Below are positions 18,497 through 26,788 of a DNA stretch of 64,000 nt, in pieces. Under the pieces are notes generated by a model that was not told where the DNA came from, ran no database searches, and worked only from the letters and a program-made list of their open reading frames with translations. The DNA is from Pseudomonas sp. ANT_H4. GTDB lineage: Bacteria; Pseudomonadota; Gammaproteobacteria; Pseudomonadales; Pseudomonadaceae. The translations under genes and the position numbers were made by a program. The stretch's first letter is position 1, and each line of letters opens with the position of its first letter. The stretch spans positions 186,001 to 250,000 of the forward strand of contig NZ_VOBG01000007.1 in the NCBI RefSeq assembly GCF_008369295.1, given 5' to 3'.

Positions 18497-19252
18497 ATGC
18501 CCGCCCCCGTCCTCTCAGGCCCACAATACCTGCGCGAAGGTCTCAAACTGATCCTCAGCCCAGGCCTGCGCCTGTTCGTCCTGCTGCCCCTGGCGATCAA
18601 CCTGATACTGTTCGTCGGATTGATCTATTTGGCCGGCCATCAGTTCAGCCTGTGGGTCGATACGCTGATGCCGACCCTGCCAAGCTGGCTGAGCTTCCTG
18701 AATTATCTCCTATGGCCGCTATTCGTGGTGCTGGTGGTGCTGATGGTGTTCTTCACCTTCACCATGCTTGCCAACATCATTGCCGCACCGTTCAACGGCT
18801 TTCTCGCGGAAAAGGTCGAAGTGGTGGTGCGTGGCACCGATGACTTCCCGGCCTTCAGCTGGGCCGAGCTGTTCGCCATGGTCCCACGCACCCTGGCCCG
18901 GGAAATGCGTAAGCTGGGCTACTTCCTGCCGCGGGCCATCGGCCTGTTTATCCTGTCGTTCATTCCGGTGGTCAACCTGGTGGCCGCACCGCTGTGGCTG
19001 CTGTTTGGGGTGTGGATGATGGCAATCCAATACATCGACTACCCGGCGGACAACCACAAACTGGGCTGGAACGAAATGCTCGCCTGGCTGCGTGAAAAAC
19101 GCTGGCAGAGCATGAGTTTTGGCGGGATCGTCTACTTGGTGTTGCTGATCCCGGTGGTCAACCTGCTGATGATGCCAGCGGCGGTGGCCGGGGCGACCTT
19201 GTTCTGGGTGCGTGAGCGCGGCGCCGAGGCGATGACGGTGGAAAAGCGCTGA
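18497..19252 (+). CDS. cysZ: Sulfate transporter CysZ
   Basis: A 251-residue inner-membrane protein with the CysZ/EI24 pattern: [19 protein letters not shown] at the N-terminus, several long hydrophobic segments, and the central [15 protein letters not shown] block. CysZ takes up sulfate for assimilation, which fits the cysNC/cysD genes further along. The ATG at 18497 has GGAG 8 nt upstream; the open frame extends further but without a good start. Confidence 0.92.
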   Translation: MPAPVLSGPQYLREGLKLILSPGLRLFVLLPLAINLILFVGLIYLAGHQFSLWVDTLMPTLPSWLSFLNYLLWPLFVVLVVLMVFFTFTMLANIIAAPFNGFLAEKVEVVVRGTDDFPAFSWAELFAMVPRTLAREMRKLGYFLPRAIGLFILSFIPVVNLVAAPLWLLFGVWMMAIQYIDYPADNHKLGWNEMLAWLREKRWQSMSFGGIVYLVLLIPVVNLLMMPAAVAGATLFWVRERGAEAMTVEKR

Positions 19253-19261
19253 CCTGCTTGA

Positions 19262-19275
19262 TTGATCTGGATCAT
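19262..19275. promoter_or_regulatory. Possible ANR/FNR box
   Basis: TTGAT-CTGG-ATCAT matches the TTGAT-N4-ATCAA consensus with one mismatch. It lies 10 bp after the cysZ stop and 280 bp before the nearest small ORF, so its target is unclear and it may be chance. Confidence 0.25.
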
Positions 19276-19341
19276 GGTGACAATCCCACATCTGGCACCA
19301 ATGCTGTTCACTTAAGAAAATCTTGAGGTGAGCAAGAAACC

Positions 19342-19432
19342 TGTGGCGAGGGGGTTTACCCCCGTTGGGTCGCGAAGCGGCCCCAAAATGGGACTGCTGC
19401 GCAGTCCAACGGGGGCAAGCCCCCTCGCCACA
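19342..19432. repeat. Long inverted repeat, REPIN-like
   Basis: TGTGGCGAGGGGG...CCCCCGTTGG at the left is repeated in inverse form as CCAACGGGGG..CCCCCTCGCCACA at the right, with a smaller inverted core between (GGGTCGC and GGACTGC stretches). It is a mobile-type palindrome typical of fluorescent Pseudomonas. Confidence 0.75.
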
Positions 19433-19540
19433 AATGCGGATGTACCTGAAGCACCGAGCTTAAGTAAACAGCATTGCACACCCGGCACACGTTTATTAAA
19501 ACTATAAGCCTGTGGGAAGCGCACCCTGTACAGACCGTTG

Positions 19541-19654
19541 ATGCTGATGCTCGGATTGATGCTCGGATTGATGCTGGGAGGCGAGGCCAGGGGAGCCGTA
19601 GCCGCCAGCGAACCTATCTTGCCGGTGCAACCGGCGAAGACACCGTTTAACTGA
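19541..19654 (+). CDS. Possible small exported peptide
   Basis: A 37-codon ORF with ATG at 19541 and TGA at 19652. It would encode a very hydrophobic start built from a 12-bp tandem repeat (MLMLGLMLGLMLGG), then an AVAAS-type signal-peptidase site and a short Pro-rich tail. No convincing Shine-Dalgarno is seen. The match to a signal peptide may be a by-product of the repeat. It precedes the glycosyltransferase gene by 56 bp. I do not recognise it. Confidence 0.3.
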   Translation: MLMLGLMLGLMLGGEARGAVAASEPILPVQPAKTPFN

Positions 19655-19710
19655 TCCAGTTGCCGGGCCACGCCGTCATAAATCCATCATCTTAATGACA
19701 CAATGACGAC

Positions 19711-20919
19711 ATGGCCCGCGCCGACACTGGCGTCATGACGACAGCTTCCCTGCACATCACCCTCATTACTGAAACCTTCCCACCGGAGATCAACGGGGTG
19801 GCCAATACCCTTGGCCGCCTGTGTGACGGCCTGCGCGCGCGCGGGCATCAGGTGGAACTGGTCCGACCGCGCCAGGGCAGCGACCAAAGCCGTGCCAGTG
19901 ACGAGAGCCTATTGCTGTGTCGCGGCTGGCCGCTGCCTGGGTATCCAGGCCTGCAATGGGGGCAATCGTCGATGCACAAGCTGCTGCGCCGCTGGAAGCG
20001 CCAACGCCCGGATGTGTTGTACATCGCCACCGAAGGCCCGCTGGGCTTATCGGCACTGCGTGCGGCACGGCGTTTGGGAATCAGCGTGGTCAGCGGTTTT
20101 CACACCAACTTCCAGCAGTACACCCGCCAATATGGCCTGGGCATGTTGAGCCGGGTGTTGACCCACTACTTGCGCTGGTTTCACAACCGCTCGACCCTGA
20201 CCCTGGTTCCCAGCGTCAGTCAGCGCCTGGAACTGGAGCGCCGTCACTTCGAGCGCCTGGAACTGTTGTCACGGGGCGTCGACAGTCAGTTGTTTCATCC
20301 GGCCAAGCGCGACAATGCCTTGCGCGAACGCTGGGGCCTGGGGAACGAGGACATTGCGGTGCTGCATGTCGGACGCCTCGCACCAGAGAAAAACCTGGGG
20401 CTGCTCAAACGCTGCTTCGATTCGCTGCAGGCCACTTATCCACAGCGGCAGCTAAAGCTGATCATCGTCGGTGACGGGCCCCAACGAGAAATGCTGAGAA
20501 AAGCGCTGCCCGAGGCAATTTTTTGCGGTACTCAACGCGGCGAGGAGCTGGCTCGGCACTATGCCTCGGGGGATCTGTTTCTGTTTCCCAGCCTGACCGA
20601 AACCTTCGGCAATGTGGTGCTGGAAGGCATGGCTTCAGGGCTCGGTGTGGTGGCTTACGACCAGGCGGCCGCCACCCAGCATATTCGCCATGGCTACAGT
20701 GGCGTGCTGGCGATGCCAGGGGATGAGGAAGCGTTTTGCGACGCGGCCAACTGGCTACTGGAAGAACACGAGAGTTTGCGGCGGGTGCGGCTCAATGCAA
20801 GGCAGCATGCCAGTCGGCAGGGTTGGCCAGCGATTATCGAGCAGTTTGAACGACAGTTGCGCGGGGTGTGTGAGGACGGGCAGCAACTGCCCGTCCTGCC
20901 GCCACTTACACCAAAGTAG
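19711..20919 (+). CDS. Glycosyltransferase family 4 (GT-B)
   Basis: About 400 residues with the N-terminal block TETFPPEINGVANTLGRLCD typical of SQD2/phosphatidylinositol-mannosyltransferase-like GT4 enzymes. The C-terminal nucleotide-sugar site reads HVGRLAPEKNLGLL and FPSLTETFGNVVLEGMASGL (catalytic E-x7-E). It probably transfers a sugar from a nucleotide donor to a lipid acceptor at the inner membrane face; donor and acceptor are not known. An ATG at 19735 (MTTASLHITL) is an alternative start that fits the family better; neither has a clear ribosome site. The 3' end overlaps the convergent oxidoreductase gene by 14 bp. Confidence 0.85.
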   Translation: MARADTGVMTTASLHITLITETFPPEINGVANTLGRLCDGLRARGHQVELVRPRQGSDQSRASDESLLLCRGWPLPGYPGLQWGQSSMHKLLRRWKRQRPDVLYIATEGPLGLSALRAARRLGISVVSGFHTNFQQYTRQYGLGMLSRVLTHYLRWFHNRSTLTLVPSVSQRLELERRHFERLELLSRGVDSQLFHPAKRDNALRERWGLGNEDIAVLHVGRLAPEKNLGLLKRCFDSLQATYPQRQLKLIIVGDGPQREMLRKALPEAIFCGTQRGEELARHYASGDLFLFPSLTETFGNVVLEGMASGLGVVAYDQAAATQHIRHGYSGVLAMPGDEEAFCDAANWLLEEHESLRRVRLNARQHASRQGWPAIIEQFERQLRGVCEDGQQLPVLPPLTPK

Positions 20920-22009
20920 TCAACGCTTCACGGCTGAACGGCAAAATATCGCCCTCACGCCCTTCGCGCACCTTCACCGCCCAGTCCGGGTCCACCAGCA
21001 GCGCACGGCCGACGGCTACCAGATCGAACTCATCGTTGTTCAGACGTTCCAGGAGCTTTTCCAAGCTTGCCGGCTGCGCGATCTTGTCGGTGTTGACCAT
21101 AAATTGCAGGAACTCGCCGTCCAGGCCGACGCTGCCCACGGTGATGGTTGGCTTGCCGGTGAGCTTGCGGGTCCAGCCGGCCAGGTTCAGTTCGGAGCCT
21201 TCGAACTCTGGCTCCCAGAAACGGCGGGTGGAACAGTGGAAAATATCCACGCCCGCGTCGGACAGCGGCTTGAGGAACTCACCCAGCGCTTCAGGGGTTT
21301 GCACTAGGCGCGCGGTGTAATCCTGCTGCTTCCACTGGGAGAAACGCAAAATGATCGGGAAGTCCGGTCCCACTGCGGCGCGGGTCGCTTGAATCAACTC
21401 GATGGCAAACCGCGAGCGGTTAGCCAGGCTGCCACCGTATTCGTCGGTGCGCTGGTTGCTGCCTTCCCAGAAGAACTGGTCCACCAGGTAACCGTGGGCA
21501 CCGTGGATTTCCACGCCGTCCATACCGATGTTCTGCGCATCCTTGGCGGCCTGGGCGAAGGCGGCGATGACTTCCTTGATGTCCTGGACCGTCATGCCAT
21601 GGACCACAACGTTGCCGTCCTTGAGCTTTTCGGTCGGACCATAAGCCGGCACGCTGGCATCAGGCTCAGTGCCGATGCGGCGCACGCTACCCACATGCCA
21701 CAGCTGCGGGACTATTTTGCCGCCTTCGGCGTGCACGGCATCGACCACTTTTTTCCAGCCGGCCAGCGCTGCTTCGCCGTAGAAGTGCGGGACGTTCGGG
21801 TAACCGTTGGAGGCTTGATGCCCGACCACGGTGCCTTCGGTGATGATCAGGCCCACACCCGCGGCAGCACGACGGCGGTAGTACTCAATCACCTTGGAAT
21901 TAGGTACGCCGCCCGGTGAAAACGAGCGGGTCATCGGCGCCATGACCACGCGGGTCGACAGTTGCAGTGCACCGAGCTGGAAGGGTTTGAACAGAGCTTG
22001 GACAGGCAT
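20906..22009 (-). CDS. Old-yellow-enzyme family NADH:flavin oxidoreductase (alkene reductase)
   Basis: A 367-residue FMN enzyme of the OYE/NemA/XenB group. N-terminal LFKPFQLGALQLSTRVVMAPMTR, the central GVEIHGAHGYLVDQFFW block with the His/His-or-Asn substrate pair, and the SLANRSRFAIE block are family marks. It reduces activated C=C bonds or nitro-compounds with NAD(P)H. The ATG at 22009 is chosen for the MPVQALFKP start, with GGAG 7-10 nt upstream. No regulator lies beside it. Confidence 0.92.
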   Translation of the reverse strand: MPVQALFKPFQLGALQLSTRVVMAPMTRSFSPGGVPNSKVIEYYRRRAAAGVGLIITEGTVVGHQASNGYPNVPHFYGEAALAGWKKVVDAVHAEGGKIVPQLWHVGSVRRIGTEPDASVPAYGPTEKLKDGNVVVHGMTVQDIKEVIAAFAQAAKDAQNIGMDGVEIHGAHGYLVDQFFWEGSNQRTDEYGGSLANRSRFAIELIQATRAAVGPDFPIILRFSQWKQQDYTARLVQTPEALGEFLKPLSDAGVDIFHCSTRRFWEPEFEGSELNLAGWTRKLTGKPTITVGSVGLDGEFLQFMVNTDKIAQPASLEKLLERLNNDEFDLVAVGRALLVDPDWAVKVREGREGDILPFSREALTTLV

Positions 22010-22121
22010 GGGAGCACTCCACGGGAGAAGGATTTTATGACAAGGATAATATGGAGCGCGCGTTGTGCTGAACAGCACTATTGATTGCAGTGATTAAAGG
22101 GTAAAAGCAGGACAATTATTG

Positions 22122-22141
22122 TTGGAGCGAGCTTGCTCGCC
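22122..22141. repeat. Single REP hairpin (GCGAGC-TT-GCTCGC)
   Basis: TTGGAGCGAGCTTGCTCGCC holds a perfect 6-bp hairpin (22127-22132 with 22135-22140). It lies between the OYE start and the glutathione peroxidase stop. It is related to the outer arms of the REPINs at 26614 and 51107. Confidence 0.65.
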
Positions 22142-22157
22142 CCTTGTGAGGCTGTGT

Positions 22158-22640
22158 TCAGCTCAGGGCTTTCTCGATGGCCTGGACCACGGTCGGATCA
22201 TCAGGTGCAGTACGCGGTGAGAAGCGCGCCAATACCCGACCATCTTTGCCCAACAGGAATTTTTCGAAGTTCCAGGTGACATCCCCAGGAAACTCCGCAC
22301 CCTCGCCCGCCAGCAGCCGGTACAACTGGTGACGCTCAGGGCCATTGACCTCAAGCTTGCTGCCCAACGGAAAAGTCACGCCGTAGTTGAGGCTGCAAAA
22401 CGCCTGGATTTCTTCCTCGGTGCCTGGCTCCTGGCCGGCAAATTGATTGCACGGCAGACCCAGCACGGTAAAACCCTGGTCTTTGTATTGCTGGTAGAGG
22501 TTTTCCAGCGCCGCATATTGCGGTGTCAAACCACACTTGGAGGCCACGTTGACCACCAGCACGACTTGCCCCTTGAAGGGCGCCAGAGGCAGCTCCTGAC
22601 CATCCAGGGCTTTGAGTTTAAGGTCGTGGAAAGCACTCAT
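22158..22640 (-). CDS. Glutathione peroxidase (Cys type)
   Basis: A 160-residue thiol peroxidase. The peroxidatic Cys is at 36 in NVASKCGLTPQY, with the conserved Gln in LGLPCNQFAGQEPG and Trp/Asn in TWNFEKFL. Bacterial members often use thioredoxin rather than glutathione. Length is normal. In P. aeruginosa a similar gene also lies beside a SlyD-like gene and pta, as here. Confidence 0.93.
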   Translation of the reverse strand: MSAFHDLKLKALDGQELPLAPFKGQVVLVVNVASKCGLTPQYAALENLYQQYKDQGFTVLGLPCNQFAGQEPGTEEEIQAFCSLNYGVTFPLGSKLEVNGPERHQLYRLLAGEGAEFPGDVTWNFEKFLLGKDGRVLARFSPRTAPDDPTVVQAIEKALS

Positions 22641-22721
22641 GACGAACTCCGATTTCCCATGTTCTTCGCAAAACGGCAGTTCGAGATTACAACCGCCAAG
22701 TCGGCAATAATAGCCGCCGAT

Positions 22722-22747
22722 TAAAAAAGGCGCCCGAAGGCGCCTTT
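22722..22747 (-). terminator. Terminator for the SlyD-like gene
   Basis: On the minus strand AAAGGCGCC-TTCG-GGCGCCTTTTTT, a GC stem with a UUCG tetraloop and T-run, 29 bp past the stop. The opposite side also has an A/T flank, so it may work in both directions. Confidence 0.85.
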
Positions 22748-22775
22748 ATCCAACTGACAGAGCGTAGCCCATCAA

Positions 22776-23261
22776 TCAGTGGTGGTGACCGCCTTCGCCG
22801 TGAACGTGGCCGTGGGCCACTTCTTCCTGGGAAGCATCGCGCACATCAACGATCTTGACCTGGAAGGTCAGGCGCTGGCCTGCCAGCGGGTGGTTGCCAT
22901 CGACTGTAACGTCATCGCCGTCCAGGTCGCGGATGGTGACGATCTGCATCTGGCCGTCCGGAGCGGATGCGTGGAACTGCATGCCCACTTCCATCTCGTC
23001 GACGCCTTCGAACATGCTGCGGCTCAGGGTGCTGACCAGTTCGGCAGCGTATTCGCCATAAGCATCTTCAGGTTCTACGGCAACGGTCAGTTCATCACCG
23101 ACCTTCTTGCCTTCCAGGGCCTTTTCCAGGCCTGGGATGATGTTACCTGCGCCTTGCAGGTAGACCAGCGGCGCGCCGCCGGCGGAGCTGTCGATGACCT
23201 CACCAGCGTCGTTGGTCAGGGTATAGTCGATGGAGACAGCCTTATTGGCGGCGATCAGCAT
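22776..23261 (-). CDS. SlyD-like FKBP-type peptidyl-prolyl isomerase
   Basis: A 161-residue cytoplasmic chaperone/isomerase. The FKBP core (VSIDYTLTNDAGEVIDSS, LVYLQGAGNIIPGLEKAL) is interrupted by the IF insert (VEPEDAYGEY... to VDGNHPLAGQRLTFQV), as in SlyD. It ends in a His-rich tail (HGHVHGEGGHHH) able to bind nickel or other metals. The ATG at 23261 is the family start. Confidence 0.92.
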   Translation of the reverse strand: MLIAANKAVSIDYTLTNDAGEVIDSSAGGAPLVYLQGAGNIIPGLEKALEGKKVGDELTVAVEPEDAYGEYAAELVSTLSRSMFEGVDEMEVGMQFHASAPDGQMQIVTIRDLDGDDVTVDGNHPLAGQRLTFQVKIVDVRDASQEEVAHGHVHGEGGHHH

Positions 23262-23568
23262 GGGGCGAGACCTTTTGCATAAGAATGAAGAACGGACAAG
23301 TCTAAACAAGGATTTGCCCGAAAGCGAACAGAACCCGGACGGACGGAGTCGATCAATAGACCCGACGGTCATCGGTTTTCATCAGGATGAAGACCAACAT
23401 TGGGTCGCCGAGCTTTCCTGTGGCCACACCCAACACCTGCGCCACCAACCACCCTGGCAATCCCGGGCCTGGGTAGAAGATCGTGCACAACGCCTGGAAA
23501 AAATAGGCCAGCGCTTTGACTGTGGCTGGTGCGCGCAAGGCTCAGTTAGGGATAACCTTAGGGATTGA
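23260..23568 (+). CDS. DUF3565 protein (start uncertain)
   Basis: The conserved part begins near 23368: VIGFHQDEDQHWVAELSCGH, then QPPWQSRAWV and a C-terminal FDCGWCAQG. Cys and His residues (SCGHTQH, CGWC) suggest a small metal-binding fold; function unknown. No ATG lies between 23260 and the conserved block, so translation may start at a TTG (23275 or 23314) or at the ATG at 23260. The 5' end faces the SlyD-like gene. It occupies the place between slyD and pta where P. aeruginosa has ackA. Confidence 0.7.
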   Translation: MGRDLLHKNEERTSLNKDLPESEQNPDGRSRSIDPTVIGFHQDEDQHWVAELSCGHTQHLRHQPPWQSRAWVEDRAQRLEKIGQRFDCGWCAQGSVRDNLRD

Positions 23569-23616
23569 AGTTCGGTTACAGGCCAGACATAGGCTTGAAC
23601 CCATCAGAGAATTCGC

Positions 23617-25716
23617 ATGCAGACTTTTTTTATCGCGCCCACCGATTTCGGTGTGGGTCTGACCTCCATCAGCCTTGGGCTGGTGCGTACCCTTGAACGG
23701 GCCGGGCTGAAAGTCGGCTTTTTCAAACCGATTGCCCAACCGCACCCCGGCGACACCGGGCCGGAGCGCTCCACCGAACTGGTGGCCCGCACCCACGGCC
23801 TGAAGCCGCCCCAGCCCCTGGGCCTGGCCCATGTCGAGCGGATGCTCGGCGACGGCCAGCTCGATGAGCTGCTGGAAGAAATCATCACCCTTTACCAACA
23901 GGCCGCCGTGGGCAAGGACGTGCTGATCGTCGAAGGCATGGTGCCGACCCGCAGCGCCAGCTATGCGGCTCGGGTCAACCAGCACCTGGCCAAAAGCCTG
24001 GATGCCGACGTGATCCTAGTCTCGGCCCCGGAAAACGACGTGCTCACCGAGCTATCGGGCCGCGTGGAACTGCAGGCCCAACTGTTCGGCGGGCCGAAGG
24101 ACCCGAAAGTCCTCGGCGTGATCCTCAACAAGGTGCGCACCGACGAAAGCATGGAAGCCTTCTCCGCGCGCCTCAAAGAGCATTCGCCGTTGCTACGCAG
24201 TGGCGACTTCCGCCTGCTGGGTTGCATTCCCTTCCAACCCGAACTCAACGCCCCGCGCACCCGTGACGTCGCCGACCTGATGGGCGCGCAGATACTCAAC
24301 GCCGGGGATTACGAAACTCGGCGCATGACCAAGATCATCATTTGCGCGCGCACCATGCGCAATACCGTGGAGCTGCTCAAGCCCGGCGTATTGGTGGTGA
24401 CGCCGGGGGATCGCGACGACATCATCCTCGCCGTCAGCCTCGCCGCCATCAACGGCGTGCCATTGGCCGGCCTGCTGCTGACCAGCGACACCCTGCCCGA
24501 CCCTCGGATCATGGACCTGTGCCGTGGTGCGTTCCAGGCCGGGCTGCCTGTGTTGTCGGTGAGCACCGGCTCGTACGAGACCGCCAACCAGCTCAACAGC
24601 CTGAACAAGGAAATCCCGATTGATGACCGCGAGCGCGCGGAGATCATCACCGACTTCGTCGCCAGCCACCTGGACGCCCGCTGGCTGCACCAGCGCTGCG
24701 GTACGCCACGGGAAATGCGCCTGTCGCCGGCGGTGTTCCGCTATCAGTTGATCCAGCGCGCCCAGGCGGCCAACAAGCGCATCGTTTTGCCGGAAGGCAG
24801 CGAACCGCTGACTGTGCAGGCTGCAGCGATCTGCCAGGCGCGGGGCATTGCCCGATGCGTGCTGCTGGCCAAACCGGCGGACGTGGAAGCAGTGGCTCGC
24901 GCCCAGGGCATCGAACTGCCCGAAGGGCTGGAGATTCTTGACCCTGATCTGATTCGCCAGCGTTATGTCGAGCCAATGGTGGCCTTGCGCAAGAGCAAAA
25001 GCCTCAACGCGCCGATGGCTGAGCAGCAGCTTGAAGACACTGTGGTAATCGCCACGATGATGCTGGCGCTGGATGAAGTCGACGGCCTGGTCTCGGGCGT
25101 CATCCACTCCACCGCCAACACCATCCGCCCAGCCCTGCAGCTGATTAAAACGGCGCCGGGCTGCACCCTGGTGTCGTCAGTATTCTTCATGCTGTTCCCC
25201 GAGCAGGTGCTGGTCTACGGCGACTGCGTGATGAACCCGCACCCAAGCGCGGCGGAACTGGCGGAGATCGCCCTGCAAAGCGCCGACTCGGCCGCCGCCT
25301 TCGGCATCACCCCGCGCGTAGCGATGATCAGCTATTCCAGCGGAGACTCGGCCAGCGGCGAAGAGGTGGAGAAAGTCCGCGAAGCCACCTTGCTCGCCCA
25401 TGAAGCGCAAAGCTCGCTGCTGATCGACGGCCCGCTGCAGTACGACGCCGCTGCCAACGAAACCGTCGCCCGCCAACTGGCGCCCAACAGCCTGGTCGCG
25501 GGCAAGGCCACGGTGTTCGTGTTCCCGGACCTGAACACCGGCAACACCACCCACAAGGCGGTGCAACGCAGCGCCGATTGCGTGAGCCTTGGCCCGATGT
25601 TGCAAGGCCTGCGCAAGCCGGTCAATGATCTGCCCCGTGGGGCCCAGGTGGACGACATTGTCTACACCATCGCCCTGACCGCCATTCAAGCCGCCAACCG
25701 ACCTATGGATGTCTAA
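23617..25716 (+). CDS. pta: Phosphate acetyltransferase Pta (long form)
   Basis: A 699-residue enzyme that interconverts acetyl-CoA and acetyl-phosphate. Domains in order: BioD-like P-loop-related domain (about 1-220, TDFGVGLTSISLGLVRTLER), DRTGG domain (about 220-340), and the C-terminal catalytic PTA_PTB domain (about 375-699; VLPEGSEPLTVQAA, GSVIHSTANTIRP-type and SYSSGDSASGEEVEKVR blocks). Full length. The next gene starts on the base after the stop. No acetate kinase gene is in the neighbourhood. Confidence 0.95.
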   Translation: MQTFFIAPTDFGVGLTSISLGLVRTLERAGLKVGFFKPIAQPHPGDTGPERSTELVARTHGLKPPQPLGLAHVERMLGDGQLDELLEEIITLYQQAAVGKDVLIVEGMVPTRSASYAARVNQHLAKSLDADVILVSAPENDVLTELSGRVELQAQLFGGPKDPKVLGVILNKVRTDESMEAFSARLKEHSPLLRSGDFRLLGCIPFQPELNAPRTRDVADLMGAQILNAGDYETRRMTKIIICARTMRNTVELLKPGVLVVTPGDRDDIILAVSLAAINGVPLAGLLLTSDTLPDPRIMDLCRGAFQAGLPVLSVSTGSYETANQLNSLNKEIPIDDRERAEIITDFVASHLDARWLHQRCGTPREMRLSPAVFRYQLIQRAQAANKRIVLPEGSEPLTVQAAAICQARGIARCVLLAKPADVEAVARAQGIELPEGLEILDPDLIRQRYVEPMVALRKSKSLNAPMAEQQLEDTVVIATMMLALDEVDGLVSGVIHSTANTIRPALQLIKTAPGCTLVSSVFFMLFPEQVLVYGDCVMNPHPSAAELAEIALQSADSAAAFGITPRVAMISYSSGDSASGEEVEKVREATLLAHEAQSSLLIDGPLQYDAAANETVARQLAPNSLVAGKATVFVFPDLNTGNTTHKAVQRSADCVSLGPMLQGLRKPVNDLPRGAQVDDIVYTIALTAIQAANRPMDV

Positions 25717-26619
25717 ATGCTGGATTTTCTACCTCCCGCCGTGCGCGGGGTGATCGCCTCGCTGTTACTGGCGTTGAACACGATCCTGCTGTGCTCGTTC
25801 CTGTTTATCGTGGCGCTGTTCAAGGTGCTGCCGTTCGCCCAGCGCTTCAGCGAGTGGCTGATGAATCACACTCACGAAGCGTGGATCAGTAATAACAAGG
25901 CCTGGATGAATCTGGTGCGACGCACGCGCTGGCAACTGACAGGGCTTGAAGGGCTGGATTATCAGCATTCTTATCTGGTAACCAGCAACCATCAGAGCTG
26001 GGTAGACATCATGGTGCTGCAGTACGTGCTCAACCGCCGTATTCGCCCGCTGAAGTTTTTCCTCAAGCAGCAATTGATCTGGGTCCCCGTGATCGGACTG
26101 GCCTGGTGGGCGTTGGGCTTCCCGTTCATGAAGCGCTATACCAAGGCCTACCTGGAAAAATATCCGGACAAGAAAGGCAAAGACCTGGAAACCACCCGCA
26201 AGACCTGCGCGAAGTTTCGCCACAACCCGGTGGGCATTTTCAACTTCGCCGAGGGCACGCGGTTTACTGAGGGCAAGCATGCCCAGCAGAAATCACCGTT
26301 TCGCTACCTACTCAAGCCCAAGGCCGGCGGCATTGCGTTTGTGCTGGATGCCATGGGTGAACAACTGAAGTCGCTGGTGAACGTGACCATTCACTACCCT
26401 AGCGGGCGGCCCGGCTATTGGGATTTGCTGTGTGGCAATGTGCAGGATGTGGTGGTGCAGTTCGAAGAGGTGCAGATCCCGGCCGAGTTCATTGGCAAAA
26501 ATTATGAGCAGGATGGGGAGTATCGGTTGCAGTTCCAGGGGTGGATCAATGGGTTGTGGGAAGAGAAGGATCTGTTGCTGGAAAAGCTGCACCGCGACTT
26601 CCCCGCGCGCCCTTTGTAG
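25717..26619 (+). CDS. Acyltransferase of the PlsC/YihG family
   Basis: A 300-residue inner-membrane acyltransferase with an N-terminal hydrophobic segment (about 10-35). The HX4D motif is NHQSWVD, and FNFAEGTRFTEGK supplies the EGTR motif; both are required for transfer of acyl chains to lysophosphatidic acid-like acceptors. The PFMKRYTKAYL stretch matches the YihG subgroup. It follows pta without a gap, so the two are translationally linked. Confidence 0.9.
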   Translation: MLDFLPPAVRGVIASLLLALNTILLCSFLFIVALFKVLPFAQRFSEWLMNHTHEAWISNNKAWMNLVRRTRWQLTGLEGLDYQHSYLVTSNHQSWVDIMVLQYVLNRRIRPLKFFLKQQLIWVPVIGLAWWALGFPFMKRYTKAYLEKYPDKKGKDLETTRKTCAKFRHNPVGIFNFAEGTRFTEGKHAQQKSPFRYLLKPKAGGIAFVLDAMGEQLKSLVNVTIHYPSGRPGYWDLLCGNVQDVVVQFEEVQIPAEFIGKNYEQDGEYRLQFQGWINGLWEEKDLLLEKLHRDFPARPL

Positions 26620-26715
26620 GAGCAAACTTGCTCGCGATGGTCGTTAACGATAACGCTGTTAGCCTGACACCCAACGGCACTCTCGGGTTTTTCGCGAGCA
26701 AGCTCGCGCCTACAA
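26614..26715. repeat. REPIN (paired REP element)
   Basis: Outer arms TTGTAGGAGCAAACTTGCTC and GAGCAAGCTCGCGCCTACAA face each other. The inside holds GATGGTCGTTAACGATAACG. A second copy with the same inside lies at 51107-51207. Such elements are moved by RAYT transposases encoded elsewhere in the genome. Confidence 0.75.
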
Positions 26716-26735
26716 ATGATCCAGGTTGATGCCAT

Positions 26736-26770
26736 GAAAAAGCCCGCCACCGAGTGATCGGTGGCGGGCT
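26736..26770 (-). terminator. Terminator of the cysD-cysNC operon
   Basis: GCCCGCCACCGA / TCGGTGGCGGGC is a perfect 12-bp stem around four bases, followed on the minus strand by TTTTTC. The plus side also has CTTTT, so it may also stop the pta-acyltransferase transcript. Confidence 0.85.
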
Positions 26771-26788
26771 CTTTTGTAGCGACGATGT

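Noticed and set aside
19312..19671. 119-codon minus-strand frame downstream of cysZ
   Set aside because: Most of it is translated REPIN and tandem repeat; no start signal.
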